A stretch of 64,000 nt of DNA from Rhodophyticola porphyridii (lineage in GTDB: Bacteria > Pseudomonadota > Alphaproteobacteria > Rhodobacterales > Rhodobacteraceae): the NCBI RefSeq assembly GCF_003688285.1, contig NZ_RCNT01000010.1:62001-126000 (forward strand), written 5' to 3'. Positions 1 through 9,092 of this stretch are shown piece by piece (within the stretch, counting starts at the first letter, position 1; each line of letters begins with the position of its first letter). The position numbers were made by a program, and so were the translations under genes. The notes beneath the pieces were generated by a model. That model was not told the DNA's origin. It saw nothing but the letters and a program-made list of their open reading frames with translations, and searched no databases.

Positions 1-2793
1 GGCGTCTCGGATACGGACGGGCGGACATATGACTACATCTTCGGGATATCGGGCGCGACGACCACGGTGCTGGTCAACTCGCGGACCGAGGTGGTGAACA
101 CGGCCCCGACAGCCGAGGCCGGGCCGAACCAGACCGTCGCCTCCGGCGCGACCGTCAATCTGGACGGGTCGGGATCGGATGCCAATGACCCGGGCCAGAC
201 ACTCAGCTATGCCTGGAGCCAGAATAGCGGCCCCCCCGTCACGCTTCAGAATGAGACCACGGCAACCCCAAGCTTTACCGCGCCCACGCTGGTGGCGGGC
301 GCGGCGGACGCGGCTGTCGTTCTGCAACTCGTGGTCAATGACGGGGTGGAGAATTCCGCGCCGGACACGGTGACGATCACGATCAACGCGCCCCCAAACA
401 CACCTCCCACCGCCAATGCCGGGACGGCGCAGACCGTCGCCTCGGCAGCATCCGTCAGCCTGGATGGCACCGGCTCCAGCGCCAATGACACCGGTCAGGT
501 GCTCAGCTATGTCTGGACCCAGATCGGCACCCCGGCCGTCACCCTTGTGGACGAGACGACGGCAACCCCCGATTTCACCGCCCCCACGCTGGTGCCGGGT
601 GCGTCCGATACCACGCTGACCTTCCGCCTTGTGGTCAATGACGGGGTGGAGGATTCATCGCCCGCAACCGTGTCGGTAACGGTGACCGCGCCCGCGAATG
701 TCACCCCCACCGCGGATGCGGGACCGGATCAAACCGTCGCCTCGGGGGCCGCCGTCAGCCTGGACGGAACCGGATCAACCGCGAACAATGCCGGGCAGAC
801 GCTCAGCTATCTGTGGACGCAGACCTTGGGGCCGGATGTCACGCTCGCCGATCCCGGCACGGCGACGCCCGATTTCACCGCCCCCACATTGCTGCCGGGA
901 GCCGCGAACGCGACATTGGTCTTCAGCCTTCTGGTCAATGACGGGATCGAGAACTCGACGGCGGACACCGTATCCATCACCGTGACCGCACCGGCGAACG
1001 TCGCGCCGACGGCGAATGCCGGGCCGGACCAGACGGTCACCGCCGGAGCTGCCGTGACGCTGGACGGCAGCGCCTCGGATGCCAACAACCCGGGCCAGCC
1101 GCTGGTGTTTGCATGGACCCAGACCGGCGGCCCGGACGTGGTGTTGGCCGGCGACACGACGGACAGCCCCACCTTTGCCGCGCCATCCCTTCTGCCCGGT
1201 GAGGCCGACATCGTTCTGACCTTCAGCCTCGTGGTCAATGACACGATCCTGGACTCAGCGGCCGATACCGTCGTGATCACTGTCACCGCACCCGCGAATG
1301 TGACGCCCACGGCAGATGCCGGACCGGACCAGACCGTCGCATCGGGCGCTACCGTGGCGCTGGACGGCAGCGGGTCGGACCCGAACAACCCCGGCCAGAC
1401 CTTGAGCTATGCCTGGAGCCAGGATAGCGGCCCCGCCGTCACGCTACAGAACGACACCACCGCGACGCCCGGCTTCACCGCGCCCACCCTTGCCTTCAAC
1501 GCGCCCGATGCGGTGCTGGTCTTCAGCCTCTTGGTCGATGACGGGATCGCGCCGTCACCGGCAGATACGGTGCAGATCACCGTGACCGCCCCGGTCGACG
1601 TGACGAGCCCGACCGCCACGATCTCGTCCGCGCCCGCGAATTACGCCCCGGCAACCCCGTTCACGGTCACCGTCACTTTCTCCGAGCCGGTCACGGGCTT
1701 TGTCGCGGGCGACATCTCGGTCACCAATGGCACCGTCACCGGGCTGACCGGGTCGGGCGCGTCCTATACCGCCGAAATCACGCCATCGGGCACCGCCAAC
1801 CCTATCGATATCTCGGTCGCGGCGGGGGTCGCCCAGGACGCGGCCGGTAATTTCAACACCGCCGCCACGCCGGTTTCGGTACTGCCCAACACCAGCGGCC
1901 TTGCCGAAGAGGCGATCGTCGAGGCGCTGACCGCGCGGGCGCGCGCGCTGATCGGCGCGCAGCCGGATCTGCGTGCGCTGTTCCGCGGCGGCGGCTTTTC
2001 GGGTGTGTCGGCGGATGTGACCCGCGATATCGGCACCTTCCGCTTCGGCCTGAACGGCGACAGCCGATTCTGGATGCTGGCACAAGGTACATGGTCCACC
2101 AGCGGCACGACCGATCTGGATTACTTCAATCTCGCCTTCGGCAGCCATCTCTATCGCGGCGACAACCTGCTGATCGGGGCAATGCTGCAACTGGATCAGG
2201 CCGACGCCACGCTTGAAACCGGCACATTCCAGGGCCGGGGCTGGCTTGCGGGGCCCTATCTGGTCGCCCGGCTGCGCGATCAACCGCTGGTTTTCTCCGC
2301 CTCGATCCTTCACGGGCCGTCCGACAACACGCTGACCCTGACCGGGCAGGCACCGGATGACTTCTCCTCCACCCGGACGCTGGTGACCGCGGGGATCGAA
2401 GGGCAATTCGCCGTCGCAGACGGTCTGACGCTGATCCCGTCGCTTGACCTCGCCCGCGTCATCGACCGGCAGGACGGGTATGTGGACAGCCTCTCCAACC
2501 CGGTCGCGGCACAGACAATCCGCCTGACGGAGGCCAGTTTCGGGCTCGGCTTCGAACGGCTCGTCCGGCTTCGCGACGGCACACTTGTGCTGACCGGCGG
2601 ACTGAACGGCATCTATTCCAGTCTCGATACGCCCACCGAGCAAAGCGACAGCTTTCGCGGGCGCGTCGATCTGGGCGCAGAGATCACCCTTGGCGGTGGC
2701 ACAACAGCGCGCTTCGGCGCCTACTACGACGGGATCGGCCTGAACGATTACGAGGCCTTCGGCGCAACGGCCGCGCTGGAGGTAAGGTTTTAA
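1..2793 (+). CDS. Ig-like repeat surface protein with C-terminal outer-membrane beta domain (5' end missing)
   Basis: The frame is open from base 1, so the true start lies upstream; GTG at 67 is only an internal codon. Five tandem units of 100 residues follow, each opening with a PTA(D/N)AGPxQTV-like segment and containing LSYxW and LVVNDG motifs, which resembles PKD/REJ-type immunoglobulin-like folds. A different Ig-like domain (about 1609-1880, with FSEPV and DAAGN signatures) comes next. The last roughly 300 residues alternate polar and hydrophobic positions and end in Phe (EVRF), as expected of an autotransporter-like beta barrel. Inference: a surface adhesin or display protein inserted in the outer membrane. 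No signal peptide can be checked because the N-terminus is outside the window. It lies upstream of the unknown cluster on the same strand, separated by 332 bp. Confidence 0.75.
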   Translation, partial: GVSDTDGRTYDYIFGISGATTTVLVNSRTEVVNTAPTAEAGPNQTVASGATVNLDGSGSDANDPGQTLSYAWSQNSGPPVTLQNETTATPSFTAPTLVAGAADAAVVLQLVVNDGVENSAPDTVTITINAPPNTPPTANAGTAQTVASAASVSLDGTGSSANDTGQVLSYVWTQIGTPAVTLVDETTATPDFTAPTLVPGASDTTLTFRLVVNDGVEDSSPATVSVTVTAPANVTPTADAGPDQTVASGAAVSLDGTGSTANNAGQTLSYLWTQTLGPDVTLADPGTATPDFTAPTLLPGAANATLVFSLLVNDGIENSTADTVSITVTAPANVAPTANAGPDQTVTAGAAVTLDGSASDANNPGQPLVFAWTQTGGPDVVLAGDTTDSPTFAAPSLLPGEADIVLTFSLVVNDTILDSAADTVVITVTAPANVTPTADAGPDQTVASGATVALDGSGSDPNNPGQTLSYAWSQDSGPAVTLQNDTTATPGFTAPTLAFNAPDAVLVFSLLVDDGIAPSPADTVQITVTAPVDVTSPTATISSAPANYAPATPFTVTVTFSEPVTGFVAGDISVTNGTVTGLTGSGASYTAEITPSGTANPIDISVAAGVAQDAAGNFNTAATPVSVLPNTSGLAEEAIVEALTARARALIGAQPDLRALFRGGGFSGVSADVTRDIGTFRFGLNGDSRFWMLAQGTWSTSGTTDLDYFNLAFGSHLYRGDNLLIGAMLQLDQADATLETGTFQGRGWLAGPYLVARLRDQPLVFSASILHGPSDNTLTLTGQAPDDFSSTRTLVTAGIEGQFAVADGLTLIPSLDLARVIDRQDGYVDSLSNPVAAQTIRLTEASFGLGFERLVRLRDGTLVLTGGLNGIYSSLDTPTEQSDSFRGRVDLGAEITLGGGTTARFGAYYDGIGLNDYEAFGATAALEVRF
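97..1596 (+). repeat. Five tandem 300-bp Ig-domain repeats
   Basis: Equivalent codons (AAC/AAT followed by the PTA block) start at 97, 397, 697, 997 and 1297, giving an exact 300-bp period with no indels between units. The units are diverged but clearly homologous. Such repeats are substrates for recombination that changes copy number. Confidence 0.85.
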
Positions 2794-3125
2794 GTCTCTT
2801 CAGGCCACCCGATTATGGCACGATCGGGCATATCCCGCGCGGCGCGTTCGGCCGGCTCCTTTGTCCCTTGGGGTGGGCGCGCCGCACTTATCAATTTGAG
2901 CTTAAATGCGGGGAAATCCCCCGCATTGTTTCCTGTTTTTCCGTCGTCCGTGTCCTGCCGCACATATCGACTCGGGGCCGGCCACCTAGAAAGGCCCTGC
3001 GATATCGGAACCCCGTCCAATATCGCCGCCTTCCCGGTTCACGGCCCATTTTTCGTGCATTGGCTCCGGGAAGGCGCATCCCCCCTGCCCTCTGGCAGCC
3101 CCAAGACCAACAGATGGAGAAGACG
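2794..3125. other. Intergenic stretch before the unknown-function cluster
   Basis: No convincing gene. An open frame covers part of it on the plus strand, but its composition is Arg/Ser/Pro-rich and it has no ribosome binding site. The stretch probably holds the promoter of the downstream cluster, possibly with a long leader; no clear sigma-70 hexamers were found by eye. Confidence 0.4.
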
Positions 3126-4571
3126 ATGCCCGATACTGAACTCATGGCAAAACAAGGCTCTGCAAGTGAGCTGACCCCCGCCCAGCAGACATTCGTCGAC
3201 GGGATCACCAGCAAGGTCGGCACCTTGCTTGACGGGCAGTTGCCCGGCACGTTTCAGATGGTCGCCTACCCGCCCGGCTTCCACCCTGCGGTGCAATTCG
3301 GCGCGTCGGCCTATTACAACTCGACCATGCTGGATGCCTTCAACGGCACGCTGGAGATCGGCACCAACGGAATGCTGACCCTGGGCAACCAGCAGTTCAG
3401 CACCCTTTACTACAACATCCTGACCAACGCGACATATCAGTACTCGACCGCCGACCAGAAGGTCGTCAACGATCCGAACATCGCCAATCAGCAGATCTCG
3501 GTCGTGAACACCGCAACCTCCAGCGGCTTCGTGGCGGCCTATGCGGTCACGCCGGTCAGTTACCCCACGGTGATGGCCGCGGTTCTGAAGAACTTCAGCG
3601 CCGATGCCACCGACTGGTCCACGTCGAACATCTCCGCTGCGGCCTCGAAGCTGCCGAATGCGGGCTTCGCCTCCCTTGGGCAGGCCATCGCCAGTGCGGT
3701 GCAGCTTCTGTCGCCGCTCAACACCATCCTCGGCGCCCAGTCGGCGGCGAATGCAGAACTGGCCGCCGCGATGGCGAACACCCAGAAACCGACCGCCGCC
3801 AATGGCGGGCTGCCGATCAGCGCCACGGACTACTATGTCGGCTGGACGCCGATGCCGGCCAATGCCCAGATCCAGGGCGGGCTGCAAGGCGGGAGCAAGG
3901 TGTCGATCCAGGTGGAAGCGTCGAACTTCTCCTCCACCAGCGCAAGCCTGTCGATCAACGGCAAGACCGGGTTCTCGATCCCGATCCTCGATGTGATCGA
4001 TATCGGGATCAGTGCCAGCAGCAGCTATGACTGGTCGAAAACCACCACCTCGTCGTCCTCGCTGGACATGACGATCGAGTATCCGGGCGTCACCATCGTC
4101 CAGATCGACCCGCTGCCGCTCAGTGCGGATTACGCCAAGGGCTGGTACGACCAATCGCTCCTGCAAAGCATCATCTCGGGCTCCGGCAATGCAGATGTCT
4201 CGGGCTTCAAGATCGACCCCAGCAACCAGTATGCGGTCGACAAGATGTTCGGCAAGGGCAAGGCGTTCTCGCGGCTGAAAACGCTTGTGGTCAGCCAGGC
4301 GCCGACCATCACGATGGTGTTCTCCGCCGATCAGGCGAACTCGGTCACCTCCAGCTTCAAGGAAAACGCATCGGTGGATGTGAAGCTGTTCGGGCTTTTC
4401 AGCGTCGGCTCGTTCGACGAGAGCTACAGTGTCGACAAAGTCCATACCGACACCGCATCAGGCACCGTGACCGTCACATTCGCGCCGCCGGAGATCAAGG
4501 GCACCGTGCCGCCGGAGCAGCAGGTCTGCACGGTTCTGGGCGGTGTCGCGGACTACCCGCCGCCCAGCTGA
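3126..4571 (+). CDS. Unknown-function protein, paralogue 1 of a tandem pair
   Basis: A 481-residue protein whose family I do not recognise. ATG 3126 is chosen because GGAGA at 3116-3120 sits five bases upstream; the frame stays open further upstream without a better start. It shares blocks with the next gene: YPPGFHxxVQxGA near the N-terminus, then IEYPGVTIVQ-DPLPLSADYAKGWY, a (F/L)FGKxKxF(S/A)R segment followed by V(V/I)SQxPT(I/V)TM, and a C-terminal VPPxxQ-hxGGV-PP ending. There is no signal peptide or membrane segment. An alanine-rich helical middle (SAANAELAAAMA) separates two beta-rich parts with many Ser/Thr. Inference: a soluble cytoplasmic protein, possibly a structural or ligand-binding partner of the oxidoreductase two genes downstream. 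Confidence 0.7.
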   Translation: MPDTELMAKQGSASELTPAQQTFVDGITSKVGTLLDGQLPGTFQMVAYPPGFHPAVQFGASAYYNSTMLDAFNGTLEIGTNGMLTLGNQQFSTLYYNILTNATYQYSTADQKVVNDPNIANQQISVVNTATSSGFVAAYAVTPVSYPTVMAAVLKNFSADATDWSTSNISAAASKLPNAGFASLGQAIASAVQLLSPLNTILGAQSAANAELAAAMANTQKPTAANGGLPISATDYYVGWTPMPANAQIQGGLQGGSKVSIQVEASNFSSTSASLSINGKTGFSIPILDVIDIGISASSSYDWSKTTTSSSSLDMTIEYPGVTIVQIDPLPLSADYAKGWYDQSLLQSIISGSGNADVSGFKIDPSNQYAVDKMFGKGKAFSRLKTLVVSQAPTITMVFSADQANSVTSSFKENASVDVKLFGLFSVGSFDESYSVDKVHTDTASGTVTVTFAPPEIKGTVPPEQQVCTVLGGVADYPPPS

Positions 4572-4661
4572 GCGTTAAACTCTTTCTCCCGGAGAAATGA
4601 TAAAACTGTCCGGGGCAACCAGTGCCGTTGCCCCGGACGACGGCATGAAGGATTCGGGGAC

Positions 4662-6062
4662 ATGGCGGAGACCACGAGCGAGAAGGCGGCCAAGGCGATC
4701 AGCCGCGAGATCAAGGCCTATCTTGGTGGCACGATCGAGCCCGGCTTTGCCGTTATCCGCTATCCGCCCGGATTTCACTACAATGTCCAGTACGGCGCCA
4801 CCGAGATCTACTACAACCCCCACACGTTCCACCTGATCGACCGGCTTTGCGTGGCGCATGGCAACGGCACGGCCAGCCTGACCAGCTCCAGTTTCAGCGC
4901 CAAGTTCGCCTCCGTTCTGGGCGCGGTCGGGTATCATGTCTCGACCGCCGACGCGGCAGCCGCCGCCAAAGCGTCGAAAGCTTTTTCCAAGCAGGAAAAA
5001 CAGGTGATCGCCGAATTCGAATCCGCCTTCGGCCGGATATCCCAGCGGATGATCAAGGCAAGCGGAGCCGTCCCCGCGACCAAGGCGGGCTATATCGTCG
5101 CCTATGTGCAGAAGACCTACCCCGGTTCCCCGCCGCCGATCCCGTTCAACCTGGCGGCCTTCGGCGCCGCATATACCCAATGGCTGTCGATGGGTCAGCA
5201 ACTGGAAAAGAGCGCGCGGCAACAGCAGGACGCCCTGCATCTGGTAGCCGCCGCCACGGAAAACAGCATCGGCCCCTCGGCGCTGAACGGCGGGATGAAG
5301 ACCGGCCCGGACGCCTGGTCCGTGGCCTATTCCGGCCTGCCCGACAACAATACCATCGTGGCCAGCCTGACCGATGCCAGCCGCACGCTGACGGTCACCT
5401 TCGAGTTGCAGCGCGACGGCGTCGATACGGTCAGCCTCCGGCTCAACGATCAGGATCTGGGCACGATCCCGCAATCCGATCTTCGTCTGACACTGAGCCA
5501 TGACGGCGCCGCGAAAGGCACCACGGTCGACGATCTCTGGAGCGCCGCCCAGAAGATCGAGATGTCGATTGTCTATACCGGTATCACCGTGCTGCGCACC
5601 GACCCTGTCGAGATCTCGGCCGATCTCAAGACCGGGTGGTACAGCCGCCAGATCCTGACCGACATCGTGAACAAGACCGGAAAGGACGTGACCGGGCTTC
5701 AGCTTGAGGGGACGCGGTTTTCCGTCGGCGAGCTGTTCGGAAAAGACAAGAGCTTCGCCCGCGTTCGCACCTTCGTTATCAGCCAGCCGCCGACCGTGAC
5801 CATGCGGTTTCACGGAACGCACACGGGGGCCGCGAAACTGACTGCGGAAATCTCGGCCAATCAACCCGCGCAGCTTGATCTGGGTGAAATCGTCAGCTTC
5901 GGCGGGGAAACCGCCGGGTTCAACGTGCTGGACGTGGAAGACGGTAGTGATGACGTGGTGAGCATCACGCTTGGCCCCGCCTCACCGATGGATTTCACCA
6001 CCGTGCCCCCGGTCGACCAGACCGCCCATGTCATCGGCGGGGTCGTCGTTTTCCCGCCCTGA
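4662..6062 (+). CDS. Unknown-function protein, paralogue 2 of a tandem pair
   Basis: A 466-residue protein homologous along its length to the preceding one (shared YPPGFHYNVQYGA, IVYTGITVLRTDPVEISADLKTGWY, LFGKDKSFARVRTFVISQPPTVTM and VPPVDQ-IGGV-FPP segments). The start at ATG 4662 follows a GGGGA. Its middle is longer and more helical (AAAAKASKAFSKQEKQ; QQLEKSARQQQ). No exported or membrane features. It lies 90 bp after paralogue 1 and 49 bp before the oxidoreductase, so an operon is likely. The pair may form a hetero-oligomer. Function unknown. Confidence 0.7.
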   Translation: MAETTSEKAAKAISREIKAYLGGTIEPGFAVIRYPPGFHYNVQYGATEIYYNPHTFHLIDRLCVAHGNGTASLTSSSFSAKFASVLGAVGYHVSTADAAAAAKASKAFSKQEKQVIAEFESAFGRISQRMIKASGAVPATKAGYIVAYVQKTYPGSPPPIPFNLAAFGAAYTQWLSMGQQLEKSARQQQDALHLVAAATENSIGPSALNGGMKTGPDAWSVAYSGLPDNNTIVASLTDASRTLTVTFELQRDGVDTVSLRLNDQDLGTIPQSDLRLTLSHDGAAKGTTVDDLWSAAQKIEMSIVYTGITVLRTDPVEISADLKTGWYSRQILTDIVNKTGKDVTGLQLEGTRFSVGELFGKDKSFARVRTFVISQPPTVTMRFHGTHTGAAKLTAEISANQPAQLDLGEIVSFGGETAGFNVLDVEDGSDDVVSITLGPASPMDFTTVPPVDQTAHVIGGVVVFPP

Positions 6063-6111
6063 GCGGACCGGCCCGCAGGATTTTCACGAAAACGTTTCGC
6101 AAGGAGATATC

Positions 6112-9063
6112 ATGCAAACCGAACCCCAGAAAATCGCGATCATCGGGGGCGGCGTCGGCGCCGTCACCGCGGCCTATGCGATCACCCAACTACCCGATTG
6201 GCAGAACCGGTACGAGATCACCTTCTATCAGCTTGGCTGGCGCCTCGGCGGCAAGGGTGCAAGCGGTCGGAATGCGGAGGAGTACCAGCGTATCGAGGAA
6301 CATGGCCTTCATATCTGGGCCGGTTTCTACGAAAACGGCTTCCGGCTGATGCGCGATTGCTACGAAACCCTGAACAGGACCGGCCTGCGCAGCCCCGAGG
6401 CGCCGCTTGGCACTCTGGAAAAGGCTTTCAAGGGACTCAACCATTTCCTGCTGGCCGATGAGGTGCCGCAGCCGGACGGCACCAAGGCACTTCACCCGTG
6501 GCGGATCGACTTCTACCCCAACAAGGAGAAACCGGGCACGGGCGGCCTGCTGCCCACCCCGTTTTCCTACTTCAGGATGCTGCTGGAGGCGGTCGAAGGC
6601 TGGCTGGGCGGCATGTTGGGGGATACGCAAAGCGAGCTGCCGGCCCGGTTTCAGGCCGAGTTCCGCCGCCGGGGCCTGTCGATGTCGGCCCGGTCGCCGG
6701 TCCACCATCTGCACGCCTATGCCCGGTCGCTTGACGACAATGCCTTCGACCACACGACCGGGCAGTCGCTGCATCTGGCGGCGCTTGCCCGGCACGCGCA
6801 GGATTGGCACCACGACATGCTGGCCGCCGAGGGGCAGAGCGACGAGGCCCGGCGTATGGGGTATCTGATCAGCCTGTCGCTCGCGTTTTTCCGCGGAACG
6901 ATCGACAACGGTATCTTCCGGGCCGGGTTCGATGCGATCGACGATTGGGAGATCAGCGCGTGGCTGCTGCATTACGGGGCCAGCCATGACGCGGTGTACT
7001 CCGCGGTGTTTCGCGGCTGTTACGATTATGTCTTCGGCTACCCGGGCGGGTTGACCGATGATCGCAGCGTCGGCGCGGGTACGGCAATCCGCGGGCTGCT
7101 CCGCCTTGCGTTCACGTATAAGGGTTCGCTGTTCTTCAAGATGCAGGCGGGCATGGGCGACACCATTTTCGCGCCTTATTATCAGGTGCTGAAATCGCGC
7201 GGCGTTCAGTTCATGTTCTTCAACGCCGCCACCAATCTTGCCCTGTCCGAAGACCGAAACAGCATCGCCGCCATCGACATGGTCGAGCAGGCGCAGCTGG
7301 TCTCTGGCACATACGATCCGCTCGTCGACGTCAGGGACCTGCCCTGCTGGCCCTCCGAGCCGCTTTGGGACCAGTTGAAGGATGGCGCGAGGCTGAAAGC
7401 CTCGGGTATCGATTTCGAAAGCGAAAAGGACGTGCCCTCGGGCCGCGGCTACCGGCTGGAACGCGGGCGCGATTTCGATCTGGTGATCATGGGCGCCTCG
7501 CTCGGATCTTTGCACTATCTGACGCGAGAACTGGCGGAGGCCTCGACCCGGTGGAAGGGCATGCTGGATCACGTGCCGACGGTCGCCACCCATGCGGCGC
7601 AGTTCTGGTCGACCCGCACGCCCGAAGAGCTTGGCTGGAACGCGCTGGTGGCCAAGTACAACTCTGGCGATCAGCACGATCTGCAAACCGTCATCACAAG
7701 CTTTGCGGAGCCGCTGGATACATGGGCCGACATGTCCGATCTTCTGCCGCGGGAGGACTGGCCTGAAAACGGCCCGACTTCCATCGCCTATTTCTGCAGC
7801 CCGGCCCATGATGCCGGCGTCGATCCGGGGCCCTTTCCAGACCGCGTCAGGGCGTGGGCCGATTCGGATCTGACACGGATGTGGCCCAAGGCGCGAAAGG
7901 CCGGAAAATTCGATGCCGCGATCCTGTTCGCGAAGAGTGCCCACACGCCGGAGGCGAAGTTCGAGGGCCAGTATTTTCGCGAAAACTTTTATGGCTCCGA
8001 ACGTTATGTTTTGTCGGTGCCCAACTCGGTCCAATACCGTCTGCCGCCCGATGGCTCGGGGTTCGAGAATCTCTATCTCGCCGGCGACTGGACGCGCTGC
8101 GGCATCAATGCCGGCTGCGTGGAAGCCGCGACGATCTCAGGGCTGGTGGCCGCGCGAGGGCTGACAGGCGCCGAGATCGAGGTCGTGGGAGAAGGCGATC
8201 TTGCGCCGGATGCCGGGCCGACGGATGCCACCAAACTGGCCAGCCCCTATGCACAGACCGCGCCCTGGCCGCTGACACCGATGTTCGGAACCGGCCAGAT
8301 CGACGGCTGGTTCAGCTTTCATGCGGTCGACGCCAAGGCGCTGCAGGCGGTCCTGCCCAAGGGCATGACGCTTCACCCCCAGGCACTTACGCCCGAAGGC
8401 ACCCATCCGGTGGCGATCCTGGCCAACCAGCAAGTCGGGGTACGTGCCTCAATCCTGCCCAGATTCCTTGGCTATACTGATTACTACGAGGCGATTATCG
8501 CCATAAATTACGTTCAGGTAGATGGGCACGAGGGCGTCTTCAGTTATCTGCCCAACCTCTATCTGACGAACAACTGGGCGCGGCTCGCCGGGGTCTGGTG
8601 GTATGGATACAACAAGCGGATGGGCCAATTGAACATGGGCAACAGCACCTATTCGGTAGCCTCTCCCGATGGGTCTCCAATCTGGTCGGGGCGCTACCAG
8701 CAGAAGGATTTCGCCCGTCCGCTCGCAACCTCACCGGAGGTCGGCTTGGTGCAATCCATATCGGAGCAAATTGTAGTGTCGGAGGGAAAGTTCAGCCGCT
8801 GGCAGTTCTCCTCCTTCGACTTCAACCTGACATCGGCCTATGTGGCCGGAGTTTCTGCGGAAATCACGGTGAGCGATGCAAATCTGGCCAATATCCCGGC
8901 AGGGCGGATGACCGCGCGGCCGCTGAGGATGGACAGGGGTGGAACCGATAATTCGACTAAACTTCCGGGTGCTTTTCGGATCTGGACAAGCTGGACGTTG
9001 TCGAATCCATTGGACAGTGCTCGGATCGCCCGGCTAGAAGCTGGCAGAACCAGGTTGCCGTAA
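6112..9063 (+). CDS. FAD-dependent oxidoreductase fused to acetoacetate-decarboxylase-like domain
   Basis: 983 residues, with start ATG 6112 after a strong AAGGAGATAT. The N-terminal part (about 1-700) is a Rossmann flavoprotein of the carotenoid/hydroxysqualene desaturase type: IAIIGGGVGAVTAAYA dinucleotide motif, LGGKG, EEHGLHIWAGFYENGFRLM, and a C-terminal FAD motif NLYLAGDWTRCGINAGCVE. From about residue 710 a second domain resembles acetoacetate decarboxylase; the GYNKRMG segment aligns with the GFPK(K) active-site segment of that family, making Lys835 a candidate Schiff-base lysine. Inference: a two-step enzyme that oxidises or isomerises a lipid or polyketide-like substrate and then decarboxylates or otherwise processes a keto acid. 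It is followed after 29 bp by a nucleotide cyclase. The fusion is the key oddity of this cluster; the true substrate cannot be read from sequence. Confidence 0.8.
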   Translation: MQTEPQKIAIIGGGVGAVTAAYAITQLPDWQNRYEITFYQLGWRLGGKGASGRNAEEYQRIEEHGLHIWAGFYENGFRLMRDCYETLNRTGLRSPEAPLGTLEKAFKGLNHFLLADEVPQPDGTKALHPWRIDFYPNKEKPGTGGLLPTPFSYFRMLLEAVEGWLGGMLGDTQSELPARFQAEFRRRGLSMSARSPVHHLHAYARSLDDNAFDHTTGQSLHLAALARHAQDWHHDMLAAEGQSDEARRMGYLISLSLAFFRGTIDNGIFRAGFDAIDDWEISAWLLHYGASHDAVYSAVFRGCYDYVFGYPGGLTDDRSVGAGTAIRGLLRLAFTYKGSLFFKMQAGMGDTIFAPYYQVLKSRGVQFMFFNAATNLALSEDRNSIAAIDMVEQAQLVSGTYDPLVDVRDLPCWPSEPLWDQLKDGARLKASGIDFESEKDVPSGRGYRLERGRDFDLVIMGASLGSLHYLTRELAEASTRWKGMLDHVPTVATHAAQFWSTRTPEELGWNALVAKYNSGDQHDLQTVITSFAEPLDTWADMSDLLPREDWPENGPTSIAYFCSPAHDAGVDPGPFPDRVRAWADSDLTRMWPKARKAGKFDAAILFAKSAHTPEAKFEGQYFRENFYGSERYVLSVPNSVQYRLPPDGSGFENLYLAGDWTRCGINAGCVEAATISGLVAARGLTGAEIEVVGEGDLAPDAGPTDATKLASPYAQTAPWPLTPMFGTGQIDGWFSFHAVDAKALQAVLPKGMTLHPQALTPEGTHPVAILANQQVGVRASILPRFLGYTDYYEAIIAINYVQVDGHEGVFSYLPNLYLTNNWARLAGVWWYGYNKRMGQLNMGNSTYSVASPDGSPIWSGRYQQKDFARPLATSPEVGLVQSISEQIVVSEGKFSRWQFSSFDFNLTSAYVAGVSAEITVSDANLANIPAGRMTARPLRMDRGGTDNSTKLPGAFRIWTSWTLSNPLDSARIARLEAGRTRLP

Positions 9064-9092
9064 GGTAAAGGTTAACGGATCGGGGGAGGCAT

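Noticed and set aside
1555-2643. Long minus-strand open frame of 362 codons
   Set aside because: Antisense to the repeat/beta-barrel gene; Arg/Gly-rich low-complexity translation and no ribosome site. A by-product of high GC.
2815-3174. 119-codon plus-strand frame before paralogue 1
   Set aside because: No ribosome site, biased composition, and it overlaps the well-supported start at 3126.
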